The position numbers and the translations under genes are program-made. The notes below the pieces were generated by a model. That model worked only from the letters and a program-made list of their open reading frames with translations, was not told where the DNA came from and made no database searches. This document shows, piece by piece, positions 41,754-51,568 of a stretch of DNA of 64,000 nucleotides. The DNA comes from Ottowia sp. oral taxon 894 (GTDB lineage: Bacteria > Pseudomonadota > Gammaproteobacteria > Burkholderiales > Burkholderiaceae_C). Each line of letters starts with the position of its first letter. Within the stretch, counting starts at the first letter, position 1. The stretch lies in NCBI RefSeq assembly GCF_001262075.1, contig NZ_CP012073.1:1116001-1180000 (forward strand), in the 5' to 3' direction.

Positions 41754-44700
41754 ATGCCGAAACAAAAGTCTACTCGTTACCGCTTGGCGCTGGATTTGGG
41801 ATCCACTTCGCTGGGCTGGGCCGTGTTGCGGCTCAATGAGCAGCATGAGCCCAACGCCATCATCCGCGCGGGGGTGCGCATCTTCAGCAACGGGCGCAAT
41901 CCGAAAGACGGCTCCTCTCTGGCCGTGACGCGCCGCGCTGCTCGCGCCATGCGCCGCCGCCGTGACCGACTGCTCAAGCGCAAAGCGCGCATGATGAACA
42001 AGCTGGTGGAGTATGGTTTTTTTCCGGCCGATGTGGCTGAACGCAAAAAGCTGGAACGCATAAATCCCTACGAGCTTCGCGCCAAAGGACTGGATGCGCC
42101 GCTAACGCCGGGTGAATTTGCTCGGGCACTCTTTCACATCAATCAGCGGCGCGGTTTCAAGAGCAACCGCAAGACGGACAAGAAGGAAAACGACAGCGGG
42201 GCGCTGAAGGCTGCCATTAGCCACCTGCGCCAGCAGTTGCATGAAAGAAAGGCGCGCACGGTGGGCGAATGGCTGTGGCAGCGCCTGCAAGCAGGCCTGG
42301 GCACGCGCGCCCGCTACCGCGAAAGCCGAGTGGCGCAGGCCAATGGCAAGACGCGCATTGAAAAGAGCTACGACCTCTACGTTGACCGGCAGATGATTGC
42401 AGAGGAATTTGACGCGCTATGGGCGGCACAGGCAGCCTTCAATCCGCAGCAGTTTAGTGAACAGGCGCGTGGCGAATTACGTGATGTTTTGCTGTTTCAG
42501 CGCGATTTGCGACCTGTCAGGCCAGGGCGCTGCACTTTGCTGCCCGATGAGGAGCGTGCCCCATTGGCACTGCCCAGCGTGCAGCGTTTTCGCATTCTGC
42601 AAGAAGCCAATCACTTGCGGCTGCTGCATCCGGACTTGCGTGAGGAACCACTGTCATTGGCCCAGCGCGATGCCGTGGTGGATGCGCTGGAACACAACAG
42701 CAAACGCACGTTTGAGCAGCTGCGCAAGCTGCTCAAGCTCAACGGCACAGTGAAGTTCAATCTGGAAGATGAGAAACGCAAGGAACTCAAGGGCAATGCA
42801 ACGAGCGCAACTCTGTCCAAAGACGGCCTGTTTGGTGAGAACTGGTGGAATCTTGACGAAGCTTTGCAAGATGCAATCGTCTGGCAACTGGTTTCGGAAC
42901 AAAGCGAGGAAAAGCTGCAGAACTGGCTGCAGGCCAACACGGGCGTGAATGCCACGCAAGCCGAGACCATTGCCAATGCCGGATTGCCTGAAGGCTACGG
43001 TTCGCTGAGCTACAAGGCGCTGGCGCGCATCATTCCTGCCTTGCGTGGTACGGAGGTGGCAAATGGAATAGATGTGCCACGCACATATGACCAAGCCGTA
43101 CAGGCGGCAGGCTTTGCGCACCACAGCGATCTGGATTCCGGATTTGATTTTGAACACAGCCACGATGAAGTGGAGCGGATTGGCGAACGTGTGATTGCCT
43201 CAACGGGTGAAGTCAAACCTGTCTTTGCCTTCAAACAGCTGCCGTATTACGGCAAAGCCTTGCGACGCCATGTGGCGTTTGCCAAGGAGCATCCACGCAA
43301 TGAGGAGGAACGCTATGGAAAGATTGCCAATCCCACGGTGCATATCGGGCTGAACCAGCTACGGGTGGTGGTCAATGCGCTGATTCGCCGCTACGGAAGA
43401 CCAACAGAAGTGGTGGTGGAGCTGGCTCGCGATTTGAAACAAAGCCGCGAACAAAGACAGGAGGAGCAAAAGCGGCAGGCCGATTACCAGAAGCGCAATG
43501 AGCATATTCGCCGCGAAATTGCCAGCATGCACGGCTGCGCCGAAGAACGAGTGAGCCATGCCGACGTGCAGAAATGGATTCTCTGGGAAGAATTGAGCTT
43601 TGACGTGGCCGATCGGCGCTGCCCCTACAGTGGCGTGCAGATCAGTGCGCAGATGCTGCTGTCCAACCAAGTGGAAATCGAGCACATCCTGCCGTTTTCG
43701 CAAACGCTGGACAACTCCTTGAATAACCGCACAGTTGCCATGCGACAGGCCAACCGCATCAAGGGCAACCGTACGCCGTGGCAGGCGCGGGAGGACTTTG
43801 AGCGCCAAGGCTGGTCATATGACAGCATTCTGCAACGCGCCGAGCGAATGCCCAAGGCTAAACGCTACCGTTTCTCACGCGATGGTTATGAACGCTGGTT
43901 GAAAGAAGACAAGGATTTTCTGGCGCGAGCACTGAACGACACTCGCTATCTCTCACGAGTCGCCAAAACATATATGGAGCTGGTGTGCCCACTCGGCACG
44001 AGAGTGATTCCTGGACAGATGACAGCGCTGCTGCGCGCCAAATTTGGTCTGAATGACGTACTGGGCCTCAATGGCGAGAAAAATCGCGATGACCACCGCC
44101 ACCATGCCGTGGATGCTTGTGTAATTGGCGTGACGGATCAAGGACTGTTGCAACGATTTGCGCAAGCCAGCGCGGATGCGCGCGGGAATGGACTAGAAAA
44201 ACTGGTGGAAAACATGCCTGTTCCCTGGGCAACCTACAGAGACCATGTGAAGCGCGCCATTCAATGCATATGGGTCAGTCACAAGCCGGATCATGGTTAT
44301 GAAGGCCCCATGATGGAAGAAACGGCTTACGGCATCCGGAAAGACGGCTCCATCAGGCAAAAAACAAAAGCCGATGGCAGTACGGGGCGGGAAATCACTC
44401 ATCTGATTCGAATCACTGAGCCTACCCAAAATCTGCGGCATGGCGTAGACGCGCAAGGGCAGCCGCTGGCTTATAAAGGCTATGTGGGCGGCAGCAATGA
44501 CTGCATTGAAATCACACAGAATGAACAGGGAAAATGGGAAGGAAATGTGATTACCACTTTCCAAGCTTATGACATTGTCAGACGACTGGGCAGCAAACAG
44601 GGGCCTCGCCGCTTACGGCATCCAACACTGGCACAGACGCTGGATGTATATGGGAAACCCAAAAAACTGGTCATGCGGCTAATGATTGATGATTGTGTTC

Positions 44701-44924
44701 GGCTGGAGCTGGACGGCAACAAAAAAACGCTGCGGGTTGTCAAAATAACCGGAAATGGTCAAGTATTCATGGCTCCTGTGCATGAAGCCAATGTGGATAA
44801 ACGAAATAGCGACAAAACAGACCCATTCGCTTACGTGTCTAAATATGCGGGCTCTTTTCAGAAGGCTAAGGCTAGGCGTATCACCATCTCTCCAATAGGC
44901 GAATTGCACGATCCCGGCTTTTAA
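41754..44924 (+). CDS. cas9: CRISPR-associated endonuclease Cas9 (type II-C)
   Basis: This is a 1056-residue RNA-guided DNA nuclease, the compact II-C size. RuvC-I is LALDLGSTSLGWAV (catalytic D14). The Arg-rich bridge helix is at about 57-80, RuvC-II is VVVELARDL (E556), HNH is EIEHILPF with H644 and N658, and RuvC-III is HHAVDACVIG with H784 and D787. All nuclease residues are present, so cleavage should be intact. The C-terminal PAM-interacting region (about 850-1056) is intact in length. The ATG at 41754 has an AAAAGGAAAA ribosome-binding site; an upstream in-frame start has none. It is less GC-rich than flanking housekeeping genes. cas1 follows after 19 bp. Confidence 0.97.
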   Translation: MPKQKSTRYRLALDLGSTSLGWAVLRLNEQHEPNAIIRAGVRIFSNGRNPKDGSSLAVTRRAARAMRRRRDRLLKRKARMMNKLVEYGFFPADVAERKKLERINPYELRAKGLDAPLTPGEFARALFHINQRRGFKSNRKTDKKENDSGALKAAISHLRQQLHERKARTVGEWLWQRLQAGLGTRARYRESRVAQANGKTRIEKSYDLYVDRQMIAEEFDALWAAQAAFNPQQFSEQARGELRDVLLFQRDLRPVRPGRCTLLPDEERAPLALPSVQRFRILQEANHLRLLHPDLREEPLSLAQRDAVVDALEHNSKRTFEQLRKLLKLNGTVKFNLEDEKRKELKGNATSATLSKDGLFGENWWNLDEALQDAIVWQLVSEQSEEKLQNWLQANTGVNATQAETIANAGLPEGYGSLSYKALARIIPALRGTEVANGIDVPRTYDQAVQAAGFAHHSDLDSGFDFEHSHDEVERIGERVIASTGEVKPVFAFKQLPYYGKALRRHVAFAKEHPRNEEERYGKIANPTVHIGLNQLRVVVNALIRRYGRPTEVVVELARDLKQSREQRQEEQKRQADYQKRNEHIRREIASMHGCAEERVSHADVQKWILWEELSFDVADRRCPYSGVQISAQMLLSNQVEIEHILPFSQTLDNSLNNRTVAMRQANRIKGNRTPWQAREDFERQGWSYDSILQRAERMPKAKRYRFSRDGYERWLKEDKDFLARALNDTRYLSRVAKTYMELVCPLGTRVIPGQMTALLRAKFGLNDVLGLNGEKNRDDHRHHAVDACVIGVTDQGLLQRFAQASADARGNGLEKLVENMPVPWATYRDHVKRAIQCIWVSHKPDHGYEGPMMEETAYGIRKDGSIRQKTKADGSTGREITHLIRITEPTQNLRHGVDAQGQPLAYKGYVGGSNDCIEITQNEQGKWEGNVITTFQAYDIVRRLGSKQGPRRLRHPTLAQTLDVYGKPKKLVMRLMIDDCVRLELDGNKKTLRVVKITGNGQVFMAPVHEANVDKRNSDKTDPFAYVSKYAGSFQKAKARRITISPIGELHDPGF

Positions 44925-44943
44925 AAGTAAAAAAGAGAGCGCC

Positions 44944-45873
44944 ATGATTGGACACATTGTCGAAATCGCAGACGACAGACGGCATCTATCCGTACGCCGG
45001 GGTTTCATGGTCGTGCACGATACGGAAGGCGAACGCCGGCTTTTGGGTCAGGTACCCCTAGATGACATCGCAGCCGTCATCGCCAATGCATACGGCATCA
45101 CCTATACCGGGAATTTACTAGTGGCCTTGGCCGAGCGTGGCGTTCCATTTGTACTTTGTGCCGCCAATCACAATGCCGTAGGGATGCTGCTGACGCTGAA
45201 TGGACATCATGTACAAGCCCACCGCATGGAGGCGCAAATTGCTGCCAGCCAGCCGACGCGCAAACGCCTCTGGGCAGCCATCGTTAAATGCAAGCTGGAA
45301 CAACAAGCTGCCGCCCTGGAAGCCACAGGCGTTCCTCATATGCCACTTGCAGCATTGGCGAAAAAAGTTCGCAGCGGTGACCCTGAAAATATGGAAGCTC
45401 AAGGCGCGCGCCGTTACTGGACACTTCTTTTCGGAAAAGATTTTCGGCGTGATCAGCAGGGCGATGGCGTTAATGCTCTGCTCAACTATGGCTACGCCAT
45501 TGTTCGTTCCGCCACTGCAAGAGCTGTTGTCGCAGCAGGGCTTCATCCCAGCGTGGGACTGCACCACAGTAACGATGGCAACCCCATGCGCTTGGTCGAT
45601 GATTTGATGGAACCCTTTCGCCCCATGATTGACTTGAAAGTCTGGCGATTGCAATGTTCAGGTCATCATCAAGTCACGCCTGAAACCAAGCGAATGCTGG
45701 CGCATATTCTTTATGACGACATGCAGACCAGCGCAGGGACCACTCCCATGATGGCGTGCATGCAAAAGTTGGCCACCTCGTTAGCACAGGTTTACGTTGG
45801 TCAAAGAGAAAAGTTGGACTTGCCCTTGCCCAGTCTGCCGCTATCCCTGACAGGCAACCTGCGCCCTTCATGA
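44944..45873 (+). CDS. cas1: CRISPR adaptation integrase Cas1
   Basis: Cas1 is the metal-dependent integrase that inserts spacers with Cas2. The 309-residue length is typical of type II. Catalytic residues are visible as E151 in NMEAQGARRYW, His in VGLHHSN (207-208) and Asp in RLVDDLMEPFRP (219-220). It lies between cas9 and cas2 with short gaps. No csn2 or cas4 is present, which defines the locus as II-C. Confidence 0.97.
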   Translation: MIGHIVEIADDRRHLSVRRGFMVVHDTEGERRLLGQVPLDDIAAVIANAYGITYTGNLLVALAERGVPFVLCAANHNAVGMLLTLNGHHVQAHRMEAQIAASQPTRKRLWAAIVKCKLEQQAAALEATGVPHMPLAALAKKVRSGDPENMEAQGARRYWTLLFGKDFRRDQQGDGVNALLNYGYAIVRSATARAVVAAGLHPSVGLHHSNDGNPMRLVDDLMEPFRPMIDLKVWRLQCSGHHQVTPETKRMLAHILYDDMQTSAGTTPMMACMQKLATSLAQVYVGQREKLDLPLPSLPLSLTGNLRPS

Positions 45874-45883
45874 TGGATTCACC

Positions 45884-46210
45884 ATGCTTTCCGGGTACAG
45901 GCTGATGTGGATACTGGTGATGTTCGATCTACCCGTGCTGGAAAAAGTCGAGCGGAAGGCCGCCACAGACTTTCGCAAGGCCTTGTTGGACATGGGTTTT
46001 GAAATGAGCCAGCTCAGCGTTTACATGCGCTTTTGCACAAGCCAGACTCAAATTGACACCTACGCAAAACGCGTTGAGTCCATCCTTCCCGCCGGCGGCA
46101 AGGTCAACCTACTTCAATTCACGGACAAACAGTATGAGCGCATCATCACCTTCCACGGCAAGATGCGACAAGCCCCACCGAAAACACCAGATCAGTTCGA
46201 TCTCTTCTGA
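45884..46210 (+). CDS. cas2: CRISPR adaptation protein Cas2
   Basis: The 108-residue ferredoxin-fold protein forms the Cas1-Cas2 integration complex. MWILVMFDLPVLEKVERKAA carries the conserved Asp (D15) after the first beta strand. It ends with the common KTPDQFDLF tail. It starts 10 bp after cas1, and the array begins 71 bp after its stop. Confidence 0.96.
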   Translation: MLSGYRLMWILVMFDLPVLEKVERKAATDFRKALLDMGFEMSQLSVYMRFCTSQTQIDTYAKRVESILPAGGKVNLLQFTDKQYERIITFHGKMRQAPPKTPDQFDLF

Positions 46211-46281
46211 TGTTGAACAACGCTTTTTTATACCTCGCAGCACCTAAAAGGTGTTTGGCGACAAGGAGTTAGGTGTTCTGG
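46211..46281. promoter_or_regulatory. cas2-to-array junction (leader-like)
   Basis: This 71-bp AT-rich stretch contains a CTTTTTTATA run and a small inverted repeat CACCT-AAA-AGGTG (46241-46253). It borders the intact first repeat. By position it should be the integration-proximal leader even though array transcription is inferred to run towards it. No terminator for minus-strand transcripts is obvious. Confidence 0.45.
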
Positions 46282-49200
46282 ATTTTAGATCACTGGGAAA
46301 TGCGCTCTATCCGGAACCTCGGCCTTGAGGGATACGGACATTTTCCGATTTTAGATCACTGGGAAATGCGCTCTATCCGGAACGTCGGCGCGGCCATCCT
46401 CGCCAAAGTCGAGATTTTAGATCACTGGGAAATGCGCTCTATCCGGAACTTGTTGCGCGAGAGGTCGCGCGAGCGGGCCATTTTAGATCACTGGGAAATG
46501 CGCTCTATCCGGAACATAATGACCTATCGCCTAGATGCCCTTTCGATTTTAGATCACTGGGAAATGCGCTCTATCCGGAACATTCCCACTTTTACGGAGC
46601 CGCCCTGTGCGATTTTAGATCACTGGGAAATGCGCTCTATCCGGAACTTGCCCCCCATGCCTGCCAGCTGGCGGGCGAATTTTAGATCACTGGGAAATGC
46701 GCTCTATCCGGAACCCATGCTTGCGGGCTGCGACACCCGGCCCCATTTTAGATCACTGGGAAATGCGCTCTATCCGGAACGGCCAGACCTACACACCCGC
46801 TCAATGCCGCATTTTAGATCACTGGGAAATGCGCTCTATCCGGAACCGAATCGAATACGGGGGGATGTGCCGTGAAATTTTAGATCACTGGGAAATGCGC
46901 TCTATCCGGAACGGGCGCGGACAACTCTTGCACGACGAGGCCATTTTAGATCACTGGGAAATGCGCTCTATCCGGAACAGCATCGCGCCAGCGGCGGCAA
47001 CGGCGGCGATTTTAGATCACTGGGAAATGCGCTCTATCCGGAACCCATGGCTGAACTCTTAAATGCCGCTACTGATTTTAGATCACTGGGAAATGCGCTC
47101 TATCCGGAACTCTATACAGAGCAGTCATGCCCGCCTGCCTATTTTAGATCACTGGGAAATGCGCTCTATCCGGAACTCACATGGACTGGAGACTATTTTG
47201 ATATTCATTTTAGATCACTGGGAAATGCGCTCTATCCGGAACGAACGGCCTGTTTTCTATAACGGCAGATTCATTTTAGATCACTGGGAAATGCGCTCTA
47301 TCCGGAACATGCTGCGCATCCAGATAGATGTGCGATGAATTTTAGATCACTGGGAAATGCGCTCTATCCGGAACAGCGTGACGGGGAAATCGACGGTGTT
47401 GTCAATTTTAGATCACTGGGAAATGCGCTCTATCCGGAACTAGCAGAAGGTGTAGTCACCAACTGCATGAATTTTAGATCACTGGGAAATGCGCTCTATC
47501 CGGAACGCCGAAACAGTCCTATGTGGGTGAAGCTGTATTTTAGATCACTGGGAAATGCGCTCTATCCGGAACTAAAGGAGCCGGGGCATGAGAGACGACC
47601 GCATTTTAGATCACTGGGAAATGCGCTCTATCCGGAACGCCCGTCATCAGCAAACCGTCAGGCGCACCATTTTAGATCACTGGGAAATGCGCTCTATCCG
47701 GAACTCGATCGGTTGCCGTTGCTACACGCAACAGATTTTAGATCACTGGGAAATGCGCTCTATCCGGAACTGGAGTTTCTGGGGGTGTGGGAACGGCTCC
47801 ATTTTAGATCACTGGGAAATGCGCTCTATCCGGAACGTTATTAAGGCACAATACATCTCATGTTGAATTTTAGATCACTGGGAAATGCGCTCTATCCGGA
47901 ACGCGGTGGCGTTGGACAGGTGGCTCATGACAATTTTAGATCACTGGGAAATGCGCTCTATCCGGAACGCACGCAGCGCGTGGTGTCGCCACGGTACGAT
48001 TTTAGATCACTGGGAAATGCGCTCTATCCGGAACGTTGCGATGCACACTGCGGCAGCGCAAGGGATTTTAGATCACTGGGAAATGCGCTCTATCCGGAAC
48101 CGCTGGCTTCAGGTGTCATTTTTGATTCCTATTTTAGATCACTGGGAAATGCGCTCTATCCGGAACGGTGCCCGGATACGCGCACTTGCTTATGCAATTT
48201 TAGATCACTGGGAAATGCGCTCTATCCGGAACGGGTATGCACGCGTATCAACCACGGAACAAATTTTAGATCACTGGGAAATGCGCTCTATCCGGAACCA
48301 GAGTTGCTGAATGGGCGAAATTTTCGGTATTTTAGATCACTGGGAAATGCGCTCTATCCGGAACTTAGCCGCCAGCCGGGCGCGGAGCTGATGCATTTTA
48401 GATCACTGGGAAATGCGCTCTATCCGGAACTCAAGCGGGGAGTGAAGTTTGGCAAAGGCATTTTAGATCACTGGGAAATGCGCTCTATCCGGAACCTATC
48501 GGTATAACAAAACAGTTTTCAAGCTATTTTAGATCACTGGGAAATGCGCTCTATCCGGAACTGCACCGTCACCAAAGAAGCAGGTTTCTTGTATTTTAGA
48601 TCACTGGGAAATGCGCTCTATCCGGAACTGCTGGCTGCTTGTGGATGTGTCCGGTGCGATTTTAGATCACTGGGAAATGCGCTCTATCCGGAACTATCTG
48701 GTCACTGGGGCGAATGGAACCGGAATTTTAGATCACTGGGAAATGCGCTCTATCCGGAACTTGGAATGAAGGCATTCAAAGGTACGATTGATTTTAGATC
48801 ACTGGGAAATGCGCTCTATCCGGAACTCCGCGGGGATGTTCAGCGCTTCGGCGTAGATTTTAGATCACTGGGAAATGCGCTCTATCCGGAACTGCCGAAA
48901 CAGTCCTATGTGGGTGAAGCTGATTTTAGATCACTGGGAAATGCGCTCTATCCGGAACCATTTGCATTTCCTTTCGGCGCAGAAAGAAATTTTAGATCAC
49001 TGGGAAATGCGCTCTATCCGGAACCGTGCTGCGGTTGCACGGCGTGGGCGCGTAATTTTAGATCACTGGGAAATGCGCTCTATCCGGAACTACCTCTACC
49101 AGGTCCTCTAGCCCATGCTTATTTTAGATCACTGGGAAATGCGCTCTATCCGGAACCAGAGTAAAGATGCATGCTCTAAAGTTTACATTTTAGATCACTG

Positions 49201-50145
49201 GGAAATGCGCTCTATCCGGAACTCGAGGTCCATGCGCAAGAAATAGTCAAAATTTTAGATCACTGGGAAATGCGCTCTATCCGGAACATAGGCACGATGG
49301 TGTCGATGTCGTGCTGAATTTTAGATCACTGGGAAATGCGCTCTATCCGGAACCGAAGATCGAGCACAAGGAATCCTACTCCAATTTTAGATCACTGGGA
49401 AATGCGCTCTATCCGGAACCACGACGCGCAGGTCTACGGCAAGGCGAAATTTTAGATCACTGGGAAATGCGCTCTATCCGGAACCGCAGATCGCCGATGA
49501 TCATGATGCGGCTCCATTTTAGATCACTGGGAAATGCGCTCTATCCGGAACCTCTAGGGCTAACGGGTATAGGTCTATGATATTTTAGATCACTGGGAAA
49601 TGCGCTCTATCCGGAACATCACGTGGTATTACAAGCGTGAAGCCGCGATTTTAGATCACTGGGAAATGCGCTCTATCCGGAACCTATGGATTATTCAAGG
49701 CCGGGCGAATATTATTTTAGATCACTGGGAAATGCGCTCTATCCGGAACAGATGGCCGCCCCGGCGCAGATCGCGCACGATTTTAGATCACTGGGAAATG
49801 CGCTCTATCCGGAACGGCCGAATGCAGCGCCAAAACGATTCGTGGATTTTAGATCACTGGGAAATGCGCTCTATCCGGAACGTGTCGCGTGGGACAGGTA
49901 TTGCCGGGCGCATTTTAGATCACTGGGAAATGCGCTCTATCCGGAACTGTAAAGGCCAAGGCACGCCGCAGCGATGAATTTTAGATCACTGGGAAATGCG
50001 CTCTATCCGGAACTGTAAAGGCCAAGGCACGCCGCAGCGATGAATTTTAGATCACTGGGAAATGCGCTCTATCCGGAACACGTCCTTGCACCGGCCGCTG
50101 TTGAATGCCATTTTAGATCACTGGGAAATGCACTCCAGCAAAAGC
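46282..50145 (-). CRISPR. Type II-C CRISPR array, 59 repeats and 58 spacers
   Basis: The 36-bp repeat on the plus strand begins ATTTTAGATCACTGGG and ends CTATCCGGAAC; read from the minus strand it begins GTTCCGGATAGAGCGC and ends GTGATCTAAAAT. Repeats recur every 66 bp. Most spacers are 30 nt, with a few of 29 (48431, 49223, 49420) or 31 (46648, 48562, 49485). The last repeat (50110-50145) keeps only its first 22 bases. Spacers at 49948 and 50014 are identical, and those at 47507 and 48893 overlap by 29 nt with a one-base shift. Strand is given as minus because the tracrRNA anti-repeat pairs only with a minus-strand transcript. Confidence 0.97.
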
Positions 50146-50154
50146 AGCAGCAAA

Positions 50155-50184
50155 TATATACCAAGATTTATTTGCTTCCGGCAA
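50155..50184 (-). promoter_or_regulatory. Possible array promoter at the distal end
   Basis: On the minus strand TTGCCG (50184-50179) and TATATA (50160-50155) are 18 bp apart, overlapping the 3' end of chaN. Transcription would start near 50148, immediately before the degenerate repeat. Match quality is moderate and based on reading only. Confidence 0.45.
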
Positions 50185-51010
50185 TCTGTTTTTGCAGTTT
50201 CCCGCAGTAATCAAGCGGCGGAATGGGCGAAGTGAGCCAGATCATGTCCGAGGGAGCCAGGGCGGATGTTGCGGCGGGGTCTTCTTGCGAGTGCGGCTTG
50301 CCCGCAGCCGAACGGGCGCGTGCGGAAAGAACCCGTGTGAGAAGGTGTTGGGGCAAGAAGCGTGGGACGCCCAGGGCGCGGTGGGTGTGCCCGTTGCCTG
50401 TGATGAGGATGACTGTTTGGCTGGAGGGCGCTTGTTCAGCCAGGCGGGCCAGTGTGGCGGCCATGGTCATGTCGCGGGCGATTTGGATGCGTGTCATGGG
50501 CGCCGTCTGCTCTGCGGGCAGCAAATCGCAATGGCTTTGGCGCAAACGGTCTTGCTGCAAAGCCAGCAAGGAGGCGGGCAGCTGGGTATCCAGCTCAAGG
50601 TTTCCCATGGCTTCTTTCATGCGGGCGCGGGGGAGGTTTGCGCCTTCCACGGGCACGCCCGCGCGCACGGCTGCCATGATGGCGGGGCCGTAATTGGCCC
50701 AAGGCCAGGCGCGGTCGTTCCAGGACAGCGCTTGTTGCACGGCGGCTTCGCTGGCAGAGCGGGGCAGGCGGCGGGTGTTGTGGCCCTGTTCAGCCATTTC
50801 AAGGGCAACGGCAGCCAGTTGCCCGCGCGCCGCCAGCCAGTCAATGACTTGGCGTTGGAGCCGCTGGTGATCAGGAGCGTCGTGCTGCTCGCCAATCAGC
50901 AGCGCCTGGGCGGGCAGCAGGCGTTCCAGTTGCTGGGCGTCAATTTCAGTGGGCGTTGCAGCAATGCAGGCGCTCAATGCCAATGGAGCGAGCAGAAGAA
51001 GTGTGCGCAT
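50168..51010 (-). CDS. ChaN-family lipoprotein
   Basis: The 280-residue precursor has a lipobox (LALSACIA). The ChaN/Tiki-like domain has LLIGEQHDAPDHQRLQRQVI near the N-terminus and TVILITGNGHTHRALGVPRF near the C-terminus, which supply the conserved Glu, His and Asn residues. ChaN proteins are iron-regulated, haem-binding outer-membrane-associated lipoproteins. The gene ends 22 bp from the last CRISPR repeat, reading towards it, so its transcripts could enter the array. Confidence 0.88.
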   Translation of the reverse strand: MRTLLLLAPLALSACIAATPTEIDAQQLERLLPAQALLIGEQHDAPDHQRLQRQVIDWLAARGQLAAVALEMAEQGHNTRRLPRSASEAAVQQALSWNDRAWPWANYGPAIMAAVRAGVPVEGANLPRARMKEAMGNLELDTQLPASLLALQQDRLRQSHCDLLPAEQTAPMTRIQIARDMTMAATLARLAEQAPSSQTVILITGNGHTHRALGVPRFLPQHLLTRVLSARARSAAGKPHSQEDPAATSALAPSDMIWLTSPIPPLDYCGKLQKQIAGSK

Positions 51011-51568
51011 GTCATGTTCCCGGCGGAATGGGCCAAAGGGCCAAAGCAGGCTTGTGAGCCGCCGTCATGCTACGACAGATGGTGCAATGGCTCTCATGCC
51101 CGCTCTCACGTCTGAATCAACCGCAAGCGCTGGCGCGCGCTGAAACGGGCGCTATTGCATTCACGGCAAGCCGTTGTCGCACGCTTTTTTCGGCAAGAAA
51201 AAATCAGGCTCTGAAACCGCCTCTGCTTTGCTCTGAATAGCACAAAACCGCCCGCCTAATAATCATTCCTTTTACAGATTATTCGGCTTTTCGCAAGGCC
51301 ATGCATCAATTGAAATTGCATGAGCGGCGGCCTGAAGCAGATTTTCTCAAGAAAACAGAATTTGTCATTGCAAATCCTGCGCATAGGGTCGGCCTGTTTA
51401 TTGGTTTCTTGCTGAAAGATATAAACTGCGCCGCTCCAGCGCCTCATATATAATGCATCCGGTTCATGGCGTAAATGCGCTTTCTGCTTCGCCAGATTAT
51501 CAGGCCATGCTGAAAATGGCCAAATGCAGCATGCCTTTCATTATTAGAGCCGCCTGCTCACCATTTGT
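51011..51568. other. Non-coding gap between chaN and folP
   Basis: This 558-bp stretch, more AT-rich in its second half, separates two divergent genes. Short frames in it lack ribosome-binding sites. An AATAATCATT segment at 51258 slightly resembles half of a Fur site but is too far from chaN to call. I see no member of either repeat family that is clear. Confidence 0.5.

Noticed and set aside
46273..49977. Open frames of 78-215 codons running through the CRISPR array
   Set aside because: Repeat plus spacer is 66 bp, a multiple of three, and the repeat has no stop in two frames, so frames stay open by arithmetic. They consist of repeated HWEMRSIRN or FRSLGNALYPE units and have no ribosome-binding sites.
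46282..50145. Array read on the plus strand, co-directional with cas genes
   Set aside because: The repeat in that orientation does not pair with any transcript that has a terminator; the tracrRNA evidence favours the minus strand.
51258..51268. Fur-like AATAATCATT upstream of chaN
   Set aside because: Only half a palindrome, and about 250 bp from the start codon. ChaN is iron-regulated in other bacteria, but the site is too weak to call.
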